Assembly: GCA_902806595.1 (NCBI GenBank)
Contig: CADCXC010000001.1
Location: 496,001 to 560,000 of the forward strand
Reading direction: 5' to 3'
DNA length: 64,000 nucleotides
Source: Pyrenopolyporus hunteri
Lineage: Eukaryota; Ascomycota; Sordariomycetes; Xylariales; Hypoxylaceae
Part shown: positions 12,859-24,857 of the stretch, one piece after another
Numbering within the stretch: position 1 is the stretch's first letter
How the letters are laid out: each line of letters starts with the position of its first letter
Made by a program: the position numbers and the translations under genes
The notes under the pieces: model-generated
What the model saw: only the letters and a program-made list of their open reading frames with translations
Database searches by the model: none
Told to the model about the DNA's origin: nothing

Positions 12859-13945
12859 ATGGCTGGCGGAAAAGGCAAATCGTCCGGCGGCAAGAGTTCT
12901 GGTGGGAAGACGTCGGCTGCCGAAGCTCCCAAGAAGCAGCAGAGCCATTCCGCTCGCGCTGGCCTTCAGGTAAGATGCTATTTTTATTTGATTTTATTTT
13001 TATCTCGTATCGTTGATTGCGTCGCGATCATCTTCGCTCGCCCGGCCTGTCGAGCTGCTACCGTATCCGAAATTTCGAGCTCCCGTCGATACTCTTCCTA
13101 CCCCTCGATTCGCAGAATGACGCGCACTTCTTCTTGCACGACACGATACGACACGTTCCAACGTACGACGACTTCGCACGATATTAAAGCCACAAGTTTC
13201 CATCTCGACTACGAGATTTGCCGCTCAGATTCTACTGCAGCAGACCATCACCTTTCTCTTCGACCGCATTATACCAACGTTATACCTATATCCATCGGGA
13301 TTATTCACGGGAATGCGATAGAAGGCAACGACGACACTCTTCTTGACCTAGGGCCTGGGTGCATCGTCTTCTCGACGTGATCCATCTTGAAGACAGCGCT
13401 TTTTTTTCTTTTTCTTTTTTTTCTTGAACAGGATTTATATCATCCGCATTGTAGAACTTCGCTAACAGAGTATTCCCCACAGTTCCCCTGCGGTCGTGTC
13501 AAGCGTTTCTTGAAGCAAAACACCCAAAACAAGATGCGCGTGGGTGCCAAGGCTGCGGTCTATGTCACAGCCGTCCTCGAGTATCTGACTGCCGAAGTCC
13601 TCGAACTTGCAGGCGTGAGTCACCCTTCTTTATTCGCCTCTTTGTCCTGCGTCGCCACCTTGGCCTTCGTAGCCACCTTGGCCTTCGTAGCCTCTGCTCG
13701 GTGTCAAGGGCTGTTGCTGCCTGCACGTTGGAACGGAAGCTGACATATCTGCCTAGAACGCCGCCAAAGATCTCAAAGTCAAGCGTATCACCCCCCGCCA
13801 TCTCCAACTTGCCATTCGCGGCGACGAGGAACTGGACACTCTGATCCGCGCGACAATCGCCTTTGGTGGTGTCCTACCCCACATCAACCGCGCTTTACTA
13901 CTTAAGGTCGAACAGAAGAAGAAGAATAAGGCGATCGAGGCATAA
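12859..13945 (+). CDS. HTZ1: Histone H2A.Z variant
   Basis: Three exons, 12859-12969, 13483-13614 and 13757-13945, give 143 residues. The N-terminal tail is Gly/Lys/Ser-rich. The core starts with ARAGLQ-FPCGRVKRFLK and continues KMRVGAKAAVYVTAVLEYL, then [31 protein letters not shown] and AFGGVLPHINRALL. The GDEELD segment and the LPHIN sequence are hallmarks of H2A.Z rather than canonical H2A, and there is no SQE tail of the H2A.X type. H2A.Z replaces H2A in nucleosomes at promoters and heterochromatin boundaries. The first intron is unusually long (513 bp) for this genome; the second (142 bp) carries a short direct duplication. Splice sites are GTAAGA/CAG and GTGAGT/TAG and keep the frame. 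Confidence 0.96.
13654..13689 (+). repeat. 18-bp direct duplication inside H2A.Z intron 2
   Basis: Two adjacent identical copies of GCCACCTTGGCCTTCGTA lie within the intron, so they do not affect the protein. Confidence 0.85.
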
Positions 13946-16900
13946 GCTATCTGCGGTCCTTGTATTTTTGGAGTTTTCCCGTGTACACGCTCTTTCGCTT
14001 CTGGGGTGTTTCTGTTACGTGGGATGAGGTTCTCTGCCCTTCGAATGTGGGCAGCGCGATCTTGCAACTTAAGACGGATGATTACGACGACATAATTACG
14101 GAATCACGGTCGCGCCGAGTTCTTTTCCTCGGCCCCGAGTTGAGTTTATCTGCTATGGCATCTCGTGGGGGGCCCGAGACAGGTCAAAAGCGCTGGAGAG
14201 GTGATGCTGGCAAGCGGAACAGTAGGACAGGCTAAGCCTAGAGGATTCCTTCGTAAGGATGAGTTGAGGTAGAGACTGTGTTGCCAAATCCCTCGAGGCT
14301 TTGCTAGAGACAACGAATAATACTATATCCCTTCGATTTGACTTGACTTGACTTGACTTGACTTGACTTCTGGTAGCTTGACACGTGATCAATACCTTTT
14401 TGGTGGTTTCGATCTTAGTGTTTGTCAACGATACTGACCACGCCGTAGCCATGGACGGGTAAAAAGATTTCGAGCGTGTCTTTGAAATCTTTATACTCCC
14501 TTAAAGCGAATCGACTGAGTACCTAGGATGCAGGACACCGGTCCTTTGTTATAAAATTCCTCACCTATCGAGGTTGGCGTAGGTAATCAACTATGGATCA
14601 CGTACCTTAGTCCGTCACTCGGAACACTTAGTTGTTACCTAATCCAACAAAGAAATCAAGAGAAGAGATGATGGTAGCTGCAAGAGTTGTACCATACAAC
14701 TTATATAGTACAAATTTGGGCTTATATAAGTCATCATTCATAGGTATGTTACTATTTATATGGCGTCCCTGGGGAGAGATATACATACCAAGGTCCTATA
14801 GGGGATAGTTCGTACAATAGTTCATGACGTGGTGCCCCTTTCTGGCCAGTACTGAGCCATCTAAAGAAGGAAATGCTTGTTTGGGATTCCGTGTAGCTTT
14901 TCATTGGGCGATTGGCTCGAGGGACATCAGGGTGCTGCGGCGAGAGGCGTGGATTCTGGGTATATCGTAATGCCTACTAAGTACCTATATATATACGCGA
15001 GCAAGTATATTCAACCACATGCTGAGCTAGGTTGGTTGTATTGATTTTATAGGTATGAGTTCTTGTTCGCGTCCCCTTCGCCTGTTATCGGGTAGGGGGC
15101 GCTCCGATAGGGAGTGAATGTCTTGGGGAGAAAAATCTTCAGGGTAACTTACTAAAACAACCCTACCGTACTCGATTCAGTTTGTAATTTCTATAGTATG
15201 TGAAGGGGAATTTCATGGTTGTGTAAGGCAGAACTGGAAATTATGTATGATTTATTATTATCTTTATGAATAGAAATAGTTTAGTAATCTATGCGCCGCT
15301 CTTAGCTTCCTCTATACTCAGGGGGTATACGTTATGACACCGTTCAGGGCCGGGAGAAACAACGCCTCGGGGTATGGTACTTCAGGCACCTAGGTAGCTG
15401 ACCAGCTTATGTTGCTATTGGCCCGGAGCTTTTCGTCAATCCTTACGTTTTGGGCGTGAGAACTATATGTATCTCGTCTTATATGGGAGATTCCGGGTCA
15501 ATGGGTTAGGTACTATGCTAACGCTCCACATCCTGCTGCATACCTAACCTTTTTTTCTCCCGGAGGATTTCGAAATGTGAAGAGACACACGTCATTAGGT
15601 ATGTTTTACATTACACAAAGCCTTTTACGCCGCAAAGAGAGGTGAGCTGTAAATTGCGAGTGGGTTGAAACGGGCCATCTTGGGACCGGCCACGTCAGAT
15701 GGTTCGGGTAACTTATTATACAATAGTGTCTACTTTAATACTTGCGGTATGCTTTCGCGAATGGGACCCTCTAATTCTATTCGCCTTGCCTTACTAGGGG
15801 CGCCTTGGACTTTTGATGGTGACTCCTAGCCTAGACCAAGCGGATTCGCGCCTACCGGTAATGTTGAGCGACGGCTATCCCGTTTGGATCTAGGGGCTCT
15901 CTCGCCGGTTCAAACACCCCGGCACTCGACGACTATGTGTGCACATACCCAAGGTTAGGTAGACACGGAGACATAACATACACCTACATACCTACATACC
16001 TACTTTTGACCGCGTTGTTTCTATGTGACGATCGCCTAGAGCGCGTACGTATCTTTCGGCGACCTCCAAACTGGATCTGCGCGGTCATTGGGATGAACGG
16101 GTCGATCAACTCGCCGCGCAGATAGGGATGCTCCATTTTGTTGGGCTTGTATGTATGTAGGTGCGGCTGGATATGGAGAGTACCTTTCCCTTATCAAGAC
16201 AGGTCCCCGGGTATTTCAGGACATTCACAGCTCTCTCCGCTGATTTCCCTTGCTCTTATTACTATTTTGCCCTTGCTACGGGGGATCGGATCGCTAAGCT
16301 GTATGTTGTCCGTGGACTTAAGAGTCTGACCCACACAACCGCCAGGGAGTTAGCTGAACGAGCTACCACGGACACGGGCACGGTTCCTTACACCAAGGAT
16401 TCGGCATAGATAGCAATGTACTGTACCAGGGTAGGTATTTTCTGGTCCTATACCTATGGGTAATGGGAGAGAATACAGATATGGTTTCAAAGCTGCCGGC
16501 ATGCGCGACGAGAAAATGAAAAGAAAACATGCGTGCATAGCATTCTCGCCATGACGACAAATACGGCCGACATCAACTCTTAGCACAGCTCCTAGCATTA
16601 GGGCTCCTTGTCTCATAGTCGAAATTTTTGGCGTCATATGACCCTGAAGATCGTCTGTTTAGCGTCGCTCGGGTGCCCGAGAGGGCGCTAAGGGAAGCTT
16701 GCGGACGAGGTTTTTGTCAGATAGGTGTGTGTTTCTCCATCGACGTAAGTATTTCTGGAGCCTGGGCATTGTCCTAGGTTGTCCTAGCTTGGAATTGGGT
16801 CTTAGCATCGGTCTGGGGTCAGGAACAGCTGCATACGATCGGCGGTGAAGCTCGAGAACGCCTGCTTCTAGAAGGACTCGTAAGATTATAGTTATTACAT

Positions 16901-17100
16901 CCCTACCACGGTTAAATTCGACGCCTCTTATGCTCGGGAACCAATGAGAGGCGATTATAGAACGGCAACGCGCGCTATCGCGGTCGTGTAACGCCTGCGC
17001 GGTATGAATGAATGTTAATATATCGTATCACGCCGGACCATAAGCAATTTTTCCGCCAAACCGCCAATTTAAAGAATTTCCAGATGTCAGACCCACTTTT
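13946..17100. other. Gene-free stretch between H2A.Z and the AT-rich block
   Basis: No supportable gene is seen in 3.1 kb. It becomes progressively AT-richer from about 14.5 kb. A pentamer microsatellite lies at 14338-14367. CATACCTA repeats lie near 15985-16000. Short frames near 16.1-16.6 kb show no family motif. GTCACGTGAT sits near 17110 at the edge of the AT-rich block. Confidence 0.5.
14338..14367 (+). repeat. (TTGAC)6 microsatellite
   Basis: Six perfect tandem copies of the pentamer TTGAC lie downstream of H2A.Z. Confidence 0.9.
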
Positions 17101-17164
17101 TAGCTGTAGTCACGTGATATTTTAAAAACTATAAAATATTATCTATTTTTTTATAATCGACACG

Positions 17165-17310
17165 AAATAACTTTATTAATTAAAATTAAATTATATTAAT
17201 ATTATAAATAATAAAAAAAAAAAAATTAAAATACGGTTTTTTAAATCGTATTTTTATATAAACCCATCGACGCCGAAGTTATAATTATTTAATAAAGTTA
17301 AATTATTATA
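17165..17310 (-). repeat. Dispersed repeat family A, copy 1
   Basis: A poly-A run (about 17213-17225) is followed by a diverged form of the family A arm (TTTTATATAAAC...CGACG...GAAG). It is inverted relative to copy 2, which starts 90 bp away. Identity is approximate because of heavy mutation. Confidence 0.55.
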
Positions 17311-17400
17311 TTAAATTATAATAATAATTATAAATTTACGATATATAATAACTATTATTTATTATAATAAAAATTATAATTAATAAATTTATTATTATTT

Positions 17401-17570
17401 GATGCGATAATTTAATTTTATTAAATTATCGATTTTACCGTCGAAGTATATATATAAAACCGTAAGTTTTTTAACGGCGTTTTAATTTTCTTTTTTTTTT
17501 TTTTTTATAATATTAACGAAATTATATTTTAATTTTTAATATTACGCGTCGTATTAAAATTTAATATTAT
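17401..17570 (+). repeat. Dispersed repeat family A, copy 2
   Basis: Arm (TTTAATTTTATTAAAT...ATCGAT...CGTCGAAG...ATATAAAACCG), a poly-T run near 17490-17506, then TTTTTAATATTACGCGTCG. The order matches copies 3 and 5. Confidence 0.65.
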
Positions 17571-18002
17571 TAATTATAATATATAAAATAATTATTTAAT
17601 TAATATATTTAAAAAATATAATAAATAATTAAATAAAAAAACGTTACGAATTTATATTAAATTTAATAATTAAAAATTTATTTTTAAATAAATATAATAA
17701 TAAATAATATTTATATATAATTAAAATATTTTATTAAAAAATACGATAAATAAACATTAATTATATATTTATTAAATAATTTAATTTATTAAATATAATA
17801 AAAAAAAGTATAATAAATAAATTTATAATTATTTTTTTACGTAATTATTTTTTTAAAAAAGTATTAAAATATAATAATCGAAGGTATTATATTTAAAATA
17901 ATATATATAATTATAAGTTTATAATATTATATATATAGTAATAATTTATTATTATAATAAAAAATTTTAATTATATATATATTATTATTAAAATTATATA
18001 AT

Positions 18003-18220
18003 TATGTAACTTCGTATTAAAAATCCATCGTAATAATAATAACAATAGATATATTTTTATTAAATGCTTCGTCGCTTTACGTAATAAAAACTTAGAATAC
18101 ATACTTTTAAAATATATATAAATATCGATTAATACGAAATTAATCATTTTAAAATTTCTATATAAATATAAATTAATTAATATACTTTTTCGTAACTTTT
18201 TTATTATACGATTATATAAT
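18003..18220 (+). repeat. Dispersed repeat family B, copy 1
   Basis: Shares with the 38.1-kb copy, in the same orientation, the order GTAATAATAATAA, ATATATTTTTATTAAAT, TTCGTCG, then ATTAATACGAAATTAA and TTATTATACGAT. Confidence 0.6.
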
Positions 18221-18452
18221 ATTTTTACGATTATATATCGATGGCTTTTTATCTATTTAATAAATTATTATAAATTATATTTAAAAGTAATTTTTTAACC
18301 ATTAAATTTAATATATTTTTTTCATATATTTAATAAAATAAATTATTTAATATATATAATTAATATTTATTTATTATATTTTTTAATAATTTATACATTA
18401 ACGTTTAATATATAAAATAATCGACATTTATAAAACTCGTATTAAAAGTTTA

Positions 18453-18645
18453 TTACGATTCGATATAATGGGTTTAATTTTATTAAATAATCGATATCGA
18501 AACTTCGATTAAATATATCGTCGAAGTTTAAATATAAAACCGCGGTTTTTTAAACTACGATTTAATTTTTTTTTTTTTTTTTTTTATAACATTAATAAAA
18601 TTTAATTTTTAATCTTTAATATTACATACCGTGCTAAGGTTTTTT
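18453..18645 (+). repeat. Dispersed repeat family A, copy 3
   Basis: The least eroded copy. It has the arm with AAATAATCGATATCGAAAC and CGTCGAAGTTTAAATATAAA, then CCGCGG, a poly-T run near 18566-18585, and TTTTTAATCTTTAATATTAC followed by a CCGTGCTAAGG tail. The tail keeps G and C that are lost in the other copies. Confidence 0.7.
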
Positions 18646-18729
18646 AATTAAAAAAATGATATAATATTTAAATTAACTTTTAAATTTATTATTATAATTA
18701 TTAAGTTAGTAAAAAATCATTAATTAATA

Positions 18730-18960
18730 ATTAAATAAACGTTATACGATCGTATAATAAAAAGTAATAAAAAAAATAAATTAATTAAACTTTATAAATG
18801 TAAAAAATACGATTAAATTAATTTCGTATTAATTATAAATATATTTTTATTTAAGATTTATACCTTAATTATTTATTATATAAAACGACGAAATATATAA
18901 TAAAAATATATTTATCGTTATTATCGTTACGGTAGATACGTTAATACGAAGTTATATTAT
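18730..18960 (-). repeat. Dispersed repeat family B, copy 2 (inverted)
   Basis: Reverse complement of copy 1: GATCGTATAATAAAAAG, ATTTCGTATTAATTATAAA, ACGACGAAATATATAATAAA, then GTTATTATCGTTACGGTAG. Confidence 0.6.
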
Positions 18961-19254
18961 TATAATAATAATAACTTATTACTATATATAATGTTATAAA
19001 TTTATAACTATATATACTATTTTAAATATAATGTTTTCGATTATTATATTTTAATACTTTTTTAAAAAAATAATTTTATAAAAAAATAGTTATAAACTTA
19101 TTTATTACACTTATTTTTATATAATATTTAACGGTTCGAAATTAAAATTATATACCTATTTAAATATTATAGTAATAATTTATTATTATAGTGTAATATT
19201 ATAAGTTTATAATTATATTAAACGATAAAAAGTCGTCGATAAATAAATCGAAAA

Positions 19255-19480
19255 AAAATATCATATAATTATATAATAAAAAAGTTACGAAAAATGTATT
19301 AATTAATTTATTTTATTTATAAAAATTATAAAATAGTTAATTTCGTATTAATCGTTATTTATATACATTTTTAAAATATATGCTTTAAATCTTCGTTACG
19401 TAAAATAACGAAACATTTAATAAAAGTATATTTATTATTATTACCGTTACGATAAATTTTTTAATACGAAGTTATATAAT
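19255..19480 (-). repeat. Dispersed repeat family B, copy 3 (inverted)
   Basis: Same order and orientation as copy 2: AATTTCGTATTAATCGTTAT, AACGAAACATTTAATAAAAG, ATTATTATTACCGTTACG. Confidence 0.6.
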
Positions 19481-22400
19481 TATAAATTATATATATTATT
19501 TTAAATATAATGTTTTCGATTATTATATTTTAATATTTTTTTAATAAAAAAATGATTTTTTAAATTAATAATTATAAATTATTTCATTATAAAAATTATA
19601 TAATTCGTATTTAAAATCATCGAATTTTAAATATTATAAATAACGAAAAGATATTTATAACGAATATAAAAAAATATTATTTAAATTTAAACTTAACGGT
19701 AAATATTTAATTAAAAAAATAAAAAAACGTTAAATAATATAAATATTTATATCGAATTAATCTATATACGAATCCTTTTAAAACGTAACGTTTCGTTTAA
19801 TAATTTCCATTTTCTTTTTAACCTTTTATATACGATTATAATATTATTTTATATTACTACGAAATATTTTATTAAATATTAATTTCGACTTTTTACTTAT
19901 ATTTTAATAATTTTTTAAATAATTTTTAAACGAAATATATTCTTTTTTATATAATCGTATAAAATCTCGTATTTTTAACGGGTATTTCGTTAATTATTTA
20001 TTATAAATAATCTATGTTTTTAATATAAAAAAATTATCGAAATCGTAATAAATTAACGACTTTTTTAATATATAAGTTAATTATTATAACTTAAAATTAT
20101 ATATTAAATTTTATTTATAATTTTTTATTATAAAATTCGAGGGATTAAATATATTTAATTACATCGAATTAATATAATTAATTATAATATTTTTATATTA
20201 TAATTAAAATTTAATTCGATGTTAATTTCATTTTATAATAAAATCGGCGATTTTTTACCGTATTATATTTTTATAAAAAAAATATATTATTATTTAATCG
20301 AAAACTTTATTTTTATTAAAATCGCTTAAATTTTCTAACCCTTAAAAAAAACCTTAATATTATTAATTAACGTTTAATAATTTTTCGATAATAAATATTT
20401 ATAATTTAATATATAATAATAATTAAAAATAATTATAACTATTATTACTTGATTTTATTATTAACTTTATTAATATCGTATTTATACGAATTTAAAAAAC
20501 GATCTTTTTACGTTCGTTAAGTTTTTATATCGTTAAAATTTACGATAATAATCGATAACTTCGTATACATCGTAAATTAATATTATACTTAAATTAAAAA
20601 AGGTGTTTTTACCCTATAATTCGTTTTAATAAGTTATAACCGAAATTTTAATTTAATAACCGTTTAAAAAAATTAATATAATACGTTTATAAAAAAGTAA
20701 TTTAATTTATTAACGTTATATTATAAGATTTTTCGAAAGTATACATCGATAATTACGTAAATTTCGAACTTAATAAAGCGTAATTTATAATAATCGTTTA
20801 TATATTACATATAATTAAATTTCGAAATTTTAAATTACGTTTTTTTTTTTATCGCGTTTTATAATTTAAATTCGACGTATTATCGTATAATTTAAAAATA
20901 ATATAAACGATATACGTTTTATACTATTTTTCGTAATATAAGGATTTATAAGATTTTTTTAACGCGCTTTTATAATAAATCTCGTCTTATATATTTAAAA
21001 ACATTTAAAGTTTACGTATATTTATTAAGGAATTTTTTTAATTAAATCGTTATATTATATCGTTCGTTCGAATCATTTATCTATTTTTTTATATTATTTT
21101 TCATTCGAATTCGAATGAAAAAAACTCGCATCAATTTTATCCCCTATAAGTATTATAATTAATCTAAAATTTCGGCATTTCGAAATCTCGTAAAATAAAA
21201 TAAATATTATATAAAATTTACGAATTCGAAAGTATAAAAAATTAATTTATATCGAATTATCTTTTACTTTTTTAACCTATATTTTAAAATTCGATAAATT
21301 AATTTAACTTTAAATCGTTTTATTTTTAAATATTTAACGATTAAATTATAAGGTAATTTAATTTAAAAAAATTAATAAATTTCGTTTTAAATAATATCGA
21401 TGTTATATTTATTTTTATAAAAATTTTATGTTTTTAAATAACGTTATAAAAATCGTAAATTCGTTTCGACGTTATATTTATTTCGTAATTATTAAATAAT
21501 ATCGTATTAAAAAATTTTATTTTTTAAATATTATTAATTAATTAATTTTTTACGAAACTTTAAATTTATTAAATTTCGTAATATAATAATTAAATTTATT
21601 AAAATTATTTTTAATTAATTTATAAATTAAAAACCGGTTTTTTATAGTTTTTTTTTTTATATATATAAAATATATATTTAATTTATTTATTATTTTAACT
21701 TTTTTAAAACTTAATTATTTTTAATTTTTAAATCGTATTTATTTACTTATAATTATAAATAATAACCGTTCGATTACGTTATTATTTACTTCTTATTATT
21801 TTTTTTTATCGAAATTTTCCGTATTCGATACTATCGATACGAGCTTTAAAAAGGAAATAATTTTAAATAAACTTAAGAAAAAAAAAATAACTAAACGCAC
21901 GTAATTAACCATAATTAAATTAATCCGTAATTCGATAATTTTAACATTATAACCTTAATATTTTATTAATAAAATCCGTTAATTATAAAAAAAAACGAAT
22001 ATATTTATAAAATATACGAGACATTTATTATAATAAACTAACGAAAATAACTTCGAAATTTATTTAAATCGTTTCGATTAATTTTTAAATTACGTTAAAT
22101 AATTTTCTACGAAATTTTTATTTAATATTAATATCTTAATTTATTTTTTTTAAAGTATTAATTTATGGATCGAATAATTCGATCGAGTTAATCGATTTCG
22201 CTTTTTTTTCGAAATTTAAAAAAAATAATTATTACCTTTTATTATTTCACCGTTTTTATACGTAACTTTCTCATAATTATATACGACATATTTATTACAC
22301 ATTTAAAAAATAATAAAACATACGTAAAACATTTTTATCGATCGTTTATTAATAAAAAAACCCGTTTTATAATATTTTAATTAATAAAAATCGCTAATTA

Positions 22401-23780
22401 AAAATAAAATATTTTAATAAATTATTTCGAATATTTATTAAAAATTATAACTTTTAATTATTTCTTCGATTATAATCGAAAACTTATATTATTATAAATA
22501 AGCGAGTAAACGTTTATAATTCGAAAAAACGTCATTAAATAATTATCGAAAGAAACGTTAATTAAAACGTTAAATAAAACGTTAAAAAAGGAATTTTTAA
22601 CGGCGATAAACGAAGTAAAGTTTTTTCGTATAATAAAAAAATAAAATATTAATTTTATAACGAAAAATCATTTTTATATTTTTCGAATATATACGAATAA
22701 GCGTATTATAATAAATTAATAATATTATATTAAATTTACGTTTCGTAAAATAATTTTTAACTTTATATATCGATTATAATTAAATAAATCGTATTAATTA
22801 AATCGATATTTAATTAAATTTATTTATTAATAATAACTTACATTAATTTATTAACGATTAATTAATTTTAACTTTAACGCGTTACGTTATATAATAATAT
22901 AACTTTTTCGAAATAAATAAATTATTATAAATTTATAACGAGATTTTATTAAATAAAAGCGTATTAAATGATTATAAAGTATTAATCGGTAAAAATATAT
23001 ATAATAAATTTATCGTAATTTTTTTTAAAGTTTTAATTAATTATAATAAACGATTTATATTTTCGAATATTATATTTAAACGTTTTATAAACCGCTTTAA
23101 ATAATAAAAAATTTTTAGCGTTAAGCTTTAAAAAAACATCGAAAATTAAAATTTATATATATATAAATAATATATAGTAAAATTAATTTATTTAAATTAA
23201 ATTATTTTAAATAATACGAGATTTTTTATCGGTTTTATTTTATAGCGGGCGTATTATATTAATACGAATGTTTAAAAAATGAAAATTTTAATAATTAACG
23301 TTTTTACGAAATAAATATTAATTTACCCCTAATATATTTAAACGTATTTTTACCCCTTTTTTTTTTAAATATAATTTAATTCGCATTTATTTTATCTTTT
23401 AACTTACTCCTTTTTTAATTAATTTAATAAATGTAATAATAATATTTATTTATTATTTTTATAATAATTTACTTATAATATTCGAAAGATTCCACTTATA
23501 TTTTATCGAAGGCGTATATTTAAATAATCGCTATTTTATATAAAAATTTTTACTTTTTATTTAATAACGGTTAACGTAATCGTTACTTTTATTACCGTTT
23601 ATTTTATTATTTCGTCGTTATTAATATTACATATCGACGTAAAAAAAAAAAACGTATATATATAAAATAATCTATAAAAAATATAAATTCATTAAATATA
23701 ATCCCTACTAATTTACTCGCTATTTATTATAACCTCGTCGTATTATAAAATTCATTTATATTTATTTCTTTTATTTATTT

Positions 23781-23846
23781 TACCGGCGGTAGGCGTATCG
23801 ACTACGAATCGAGGCTATTTTTTTTTAATCCTACCCCGCTCGAATT
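23781..23846 (+). other. GC-richer patch with a tRNA-Arg(ACG) anticodon-arm-like sequence
   Basis: A short island of higher GC within the AT-rich block. ATCGACTACGAATCGAG can fold into a four- to five-pair stem with the seven-base loop CTACGAA, as in a tRNA-Arg(ACG) anticodon arm. No matching acceptor stem or clear T arm is visible, so it is at best a degenerate tRNA or tRNA-derived fragment. Confidence 0.2.
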
Positions 23847-24569
23847 AATAAAAAAAAAAAAAAGAAAAAAAAAACGAATATAATACGAAACGATGTTTTA
23901 AACAACATTAATAACGGATATATAAACGTAAAAACGAAATATAAAAATATTAAATAATTAAATGTCGAAAAAAATCGTATAAATTTTTTAAAATATAAAC
24001 TAAACCTTAATATTATATGATTAAATATCGAATAAATTTTTTATTAATACTATATTAATAACGAAAATTTAAAAAAAAAATACTTAAATTAAATTTAAAA
24101 AAAAAACACTATAAATATTTACGATTAAAATTTAATTTCGTTTTTCGTAACTTTAAATTTAAATATAATTTAATATTTTTAATTTAAAATATATTTAAAT
24201 TTAAATATTCGACATAAAATTAAATTTTACATTAAAAATATAATTGTAATAATTTTATAATCGACTTTAAAATAATTAATAAACTATTTATCGAAATGTA
24301 ATTTCTATGTCGTTTTACGATCGTATTTTTAAATTAACATTAATAAAACGTATTTAACCCCCTTAAATATTTTAATTAAAAGATTATAAATAATTAATTA
24401 TAAGGTATATATTTATAAAAAGCGGTATATTTTAAAAGTAAGTAAAAAAAAACTATTAACGTTTTAATGCGTATTAAACTTTCGTATTTATATATCGTAA
24501 ACGAATTAACCCCCCTTTACGAAAACCTTTAATAAATCTATATAAAGAACTTTTTAACTTTTTTCGATT

Positions 24570-24857
24570 AACGAAAAAAATAACTTTTTATAATAAAAAT
24601 TAAAATAATAATTCGTTTCGAAAAAAACCTTTCGTTTATACGTTTTATAATTTTATTTTTCGAAATAATAACTAAAATAATAACTTATTTTAAAAAAAAC
24701 CGCTTCTTCGTATATTATATAACTTTATTTTATAAAATAATAATTAAAACGTTAACCTATTTAAAAAAAAATCCTTTATTCGTATATTTAATAATTTTAT
24801 TTTTCGAAATAACGATCGAAATAACAACTCGTTTAAAAAAAAATCTCTTATTTATAC
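24570..24857. repeat. 72-bp tandem repeat, about four copies
   Basis: Full units at 24642-24713, 24714-24785 and 24786-24857, with a more diverged unit before them. Each has the order TTTTATTTT.CGAAATAA, AAAATAATAACTTATTT-like, an A8-9 run, CC/TC, then a T-rich end closing in CGTAT or TATAC. The period of exactly 72 is 24 codons. Confidence 0.75.

Noticed and set aside
12859..13380. Single open frame of 173 codons starting at the H2A.Z ATG
   Set aside because: After residue 37 it runs into the first intron; splicing at 12969/13483 gives a perfect H2A.Z core instead.
15905..15925. GCCGGTTCAAACACC as a possible tRNA B box
   Set aside because: The flanking bases do not form a T-arm stem next to the loop and no A box or acceptor stem is visible.
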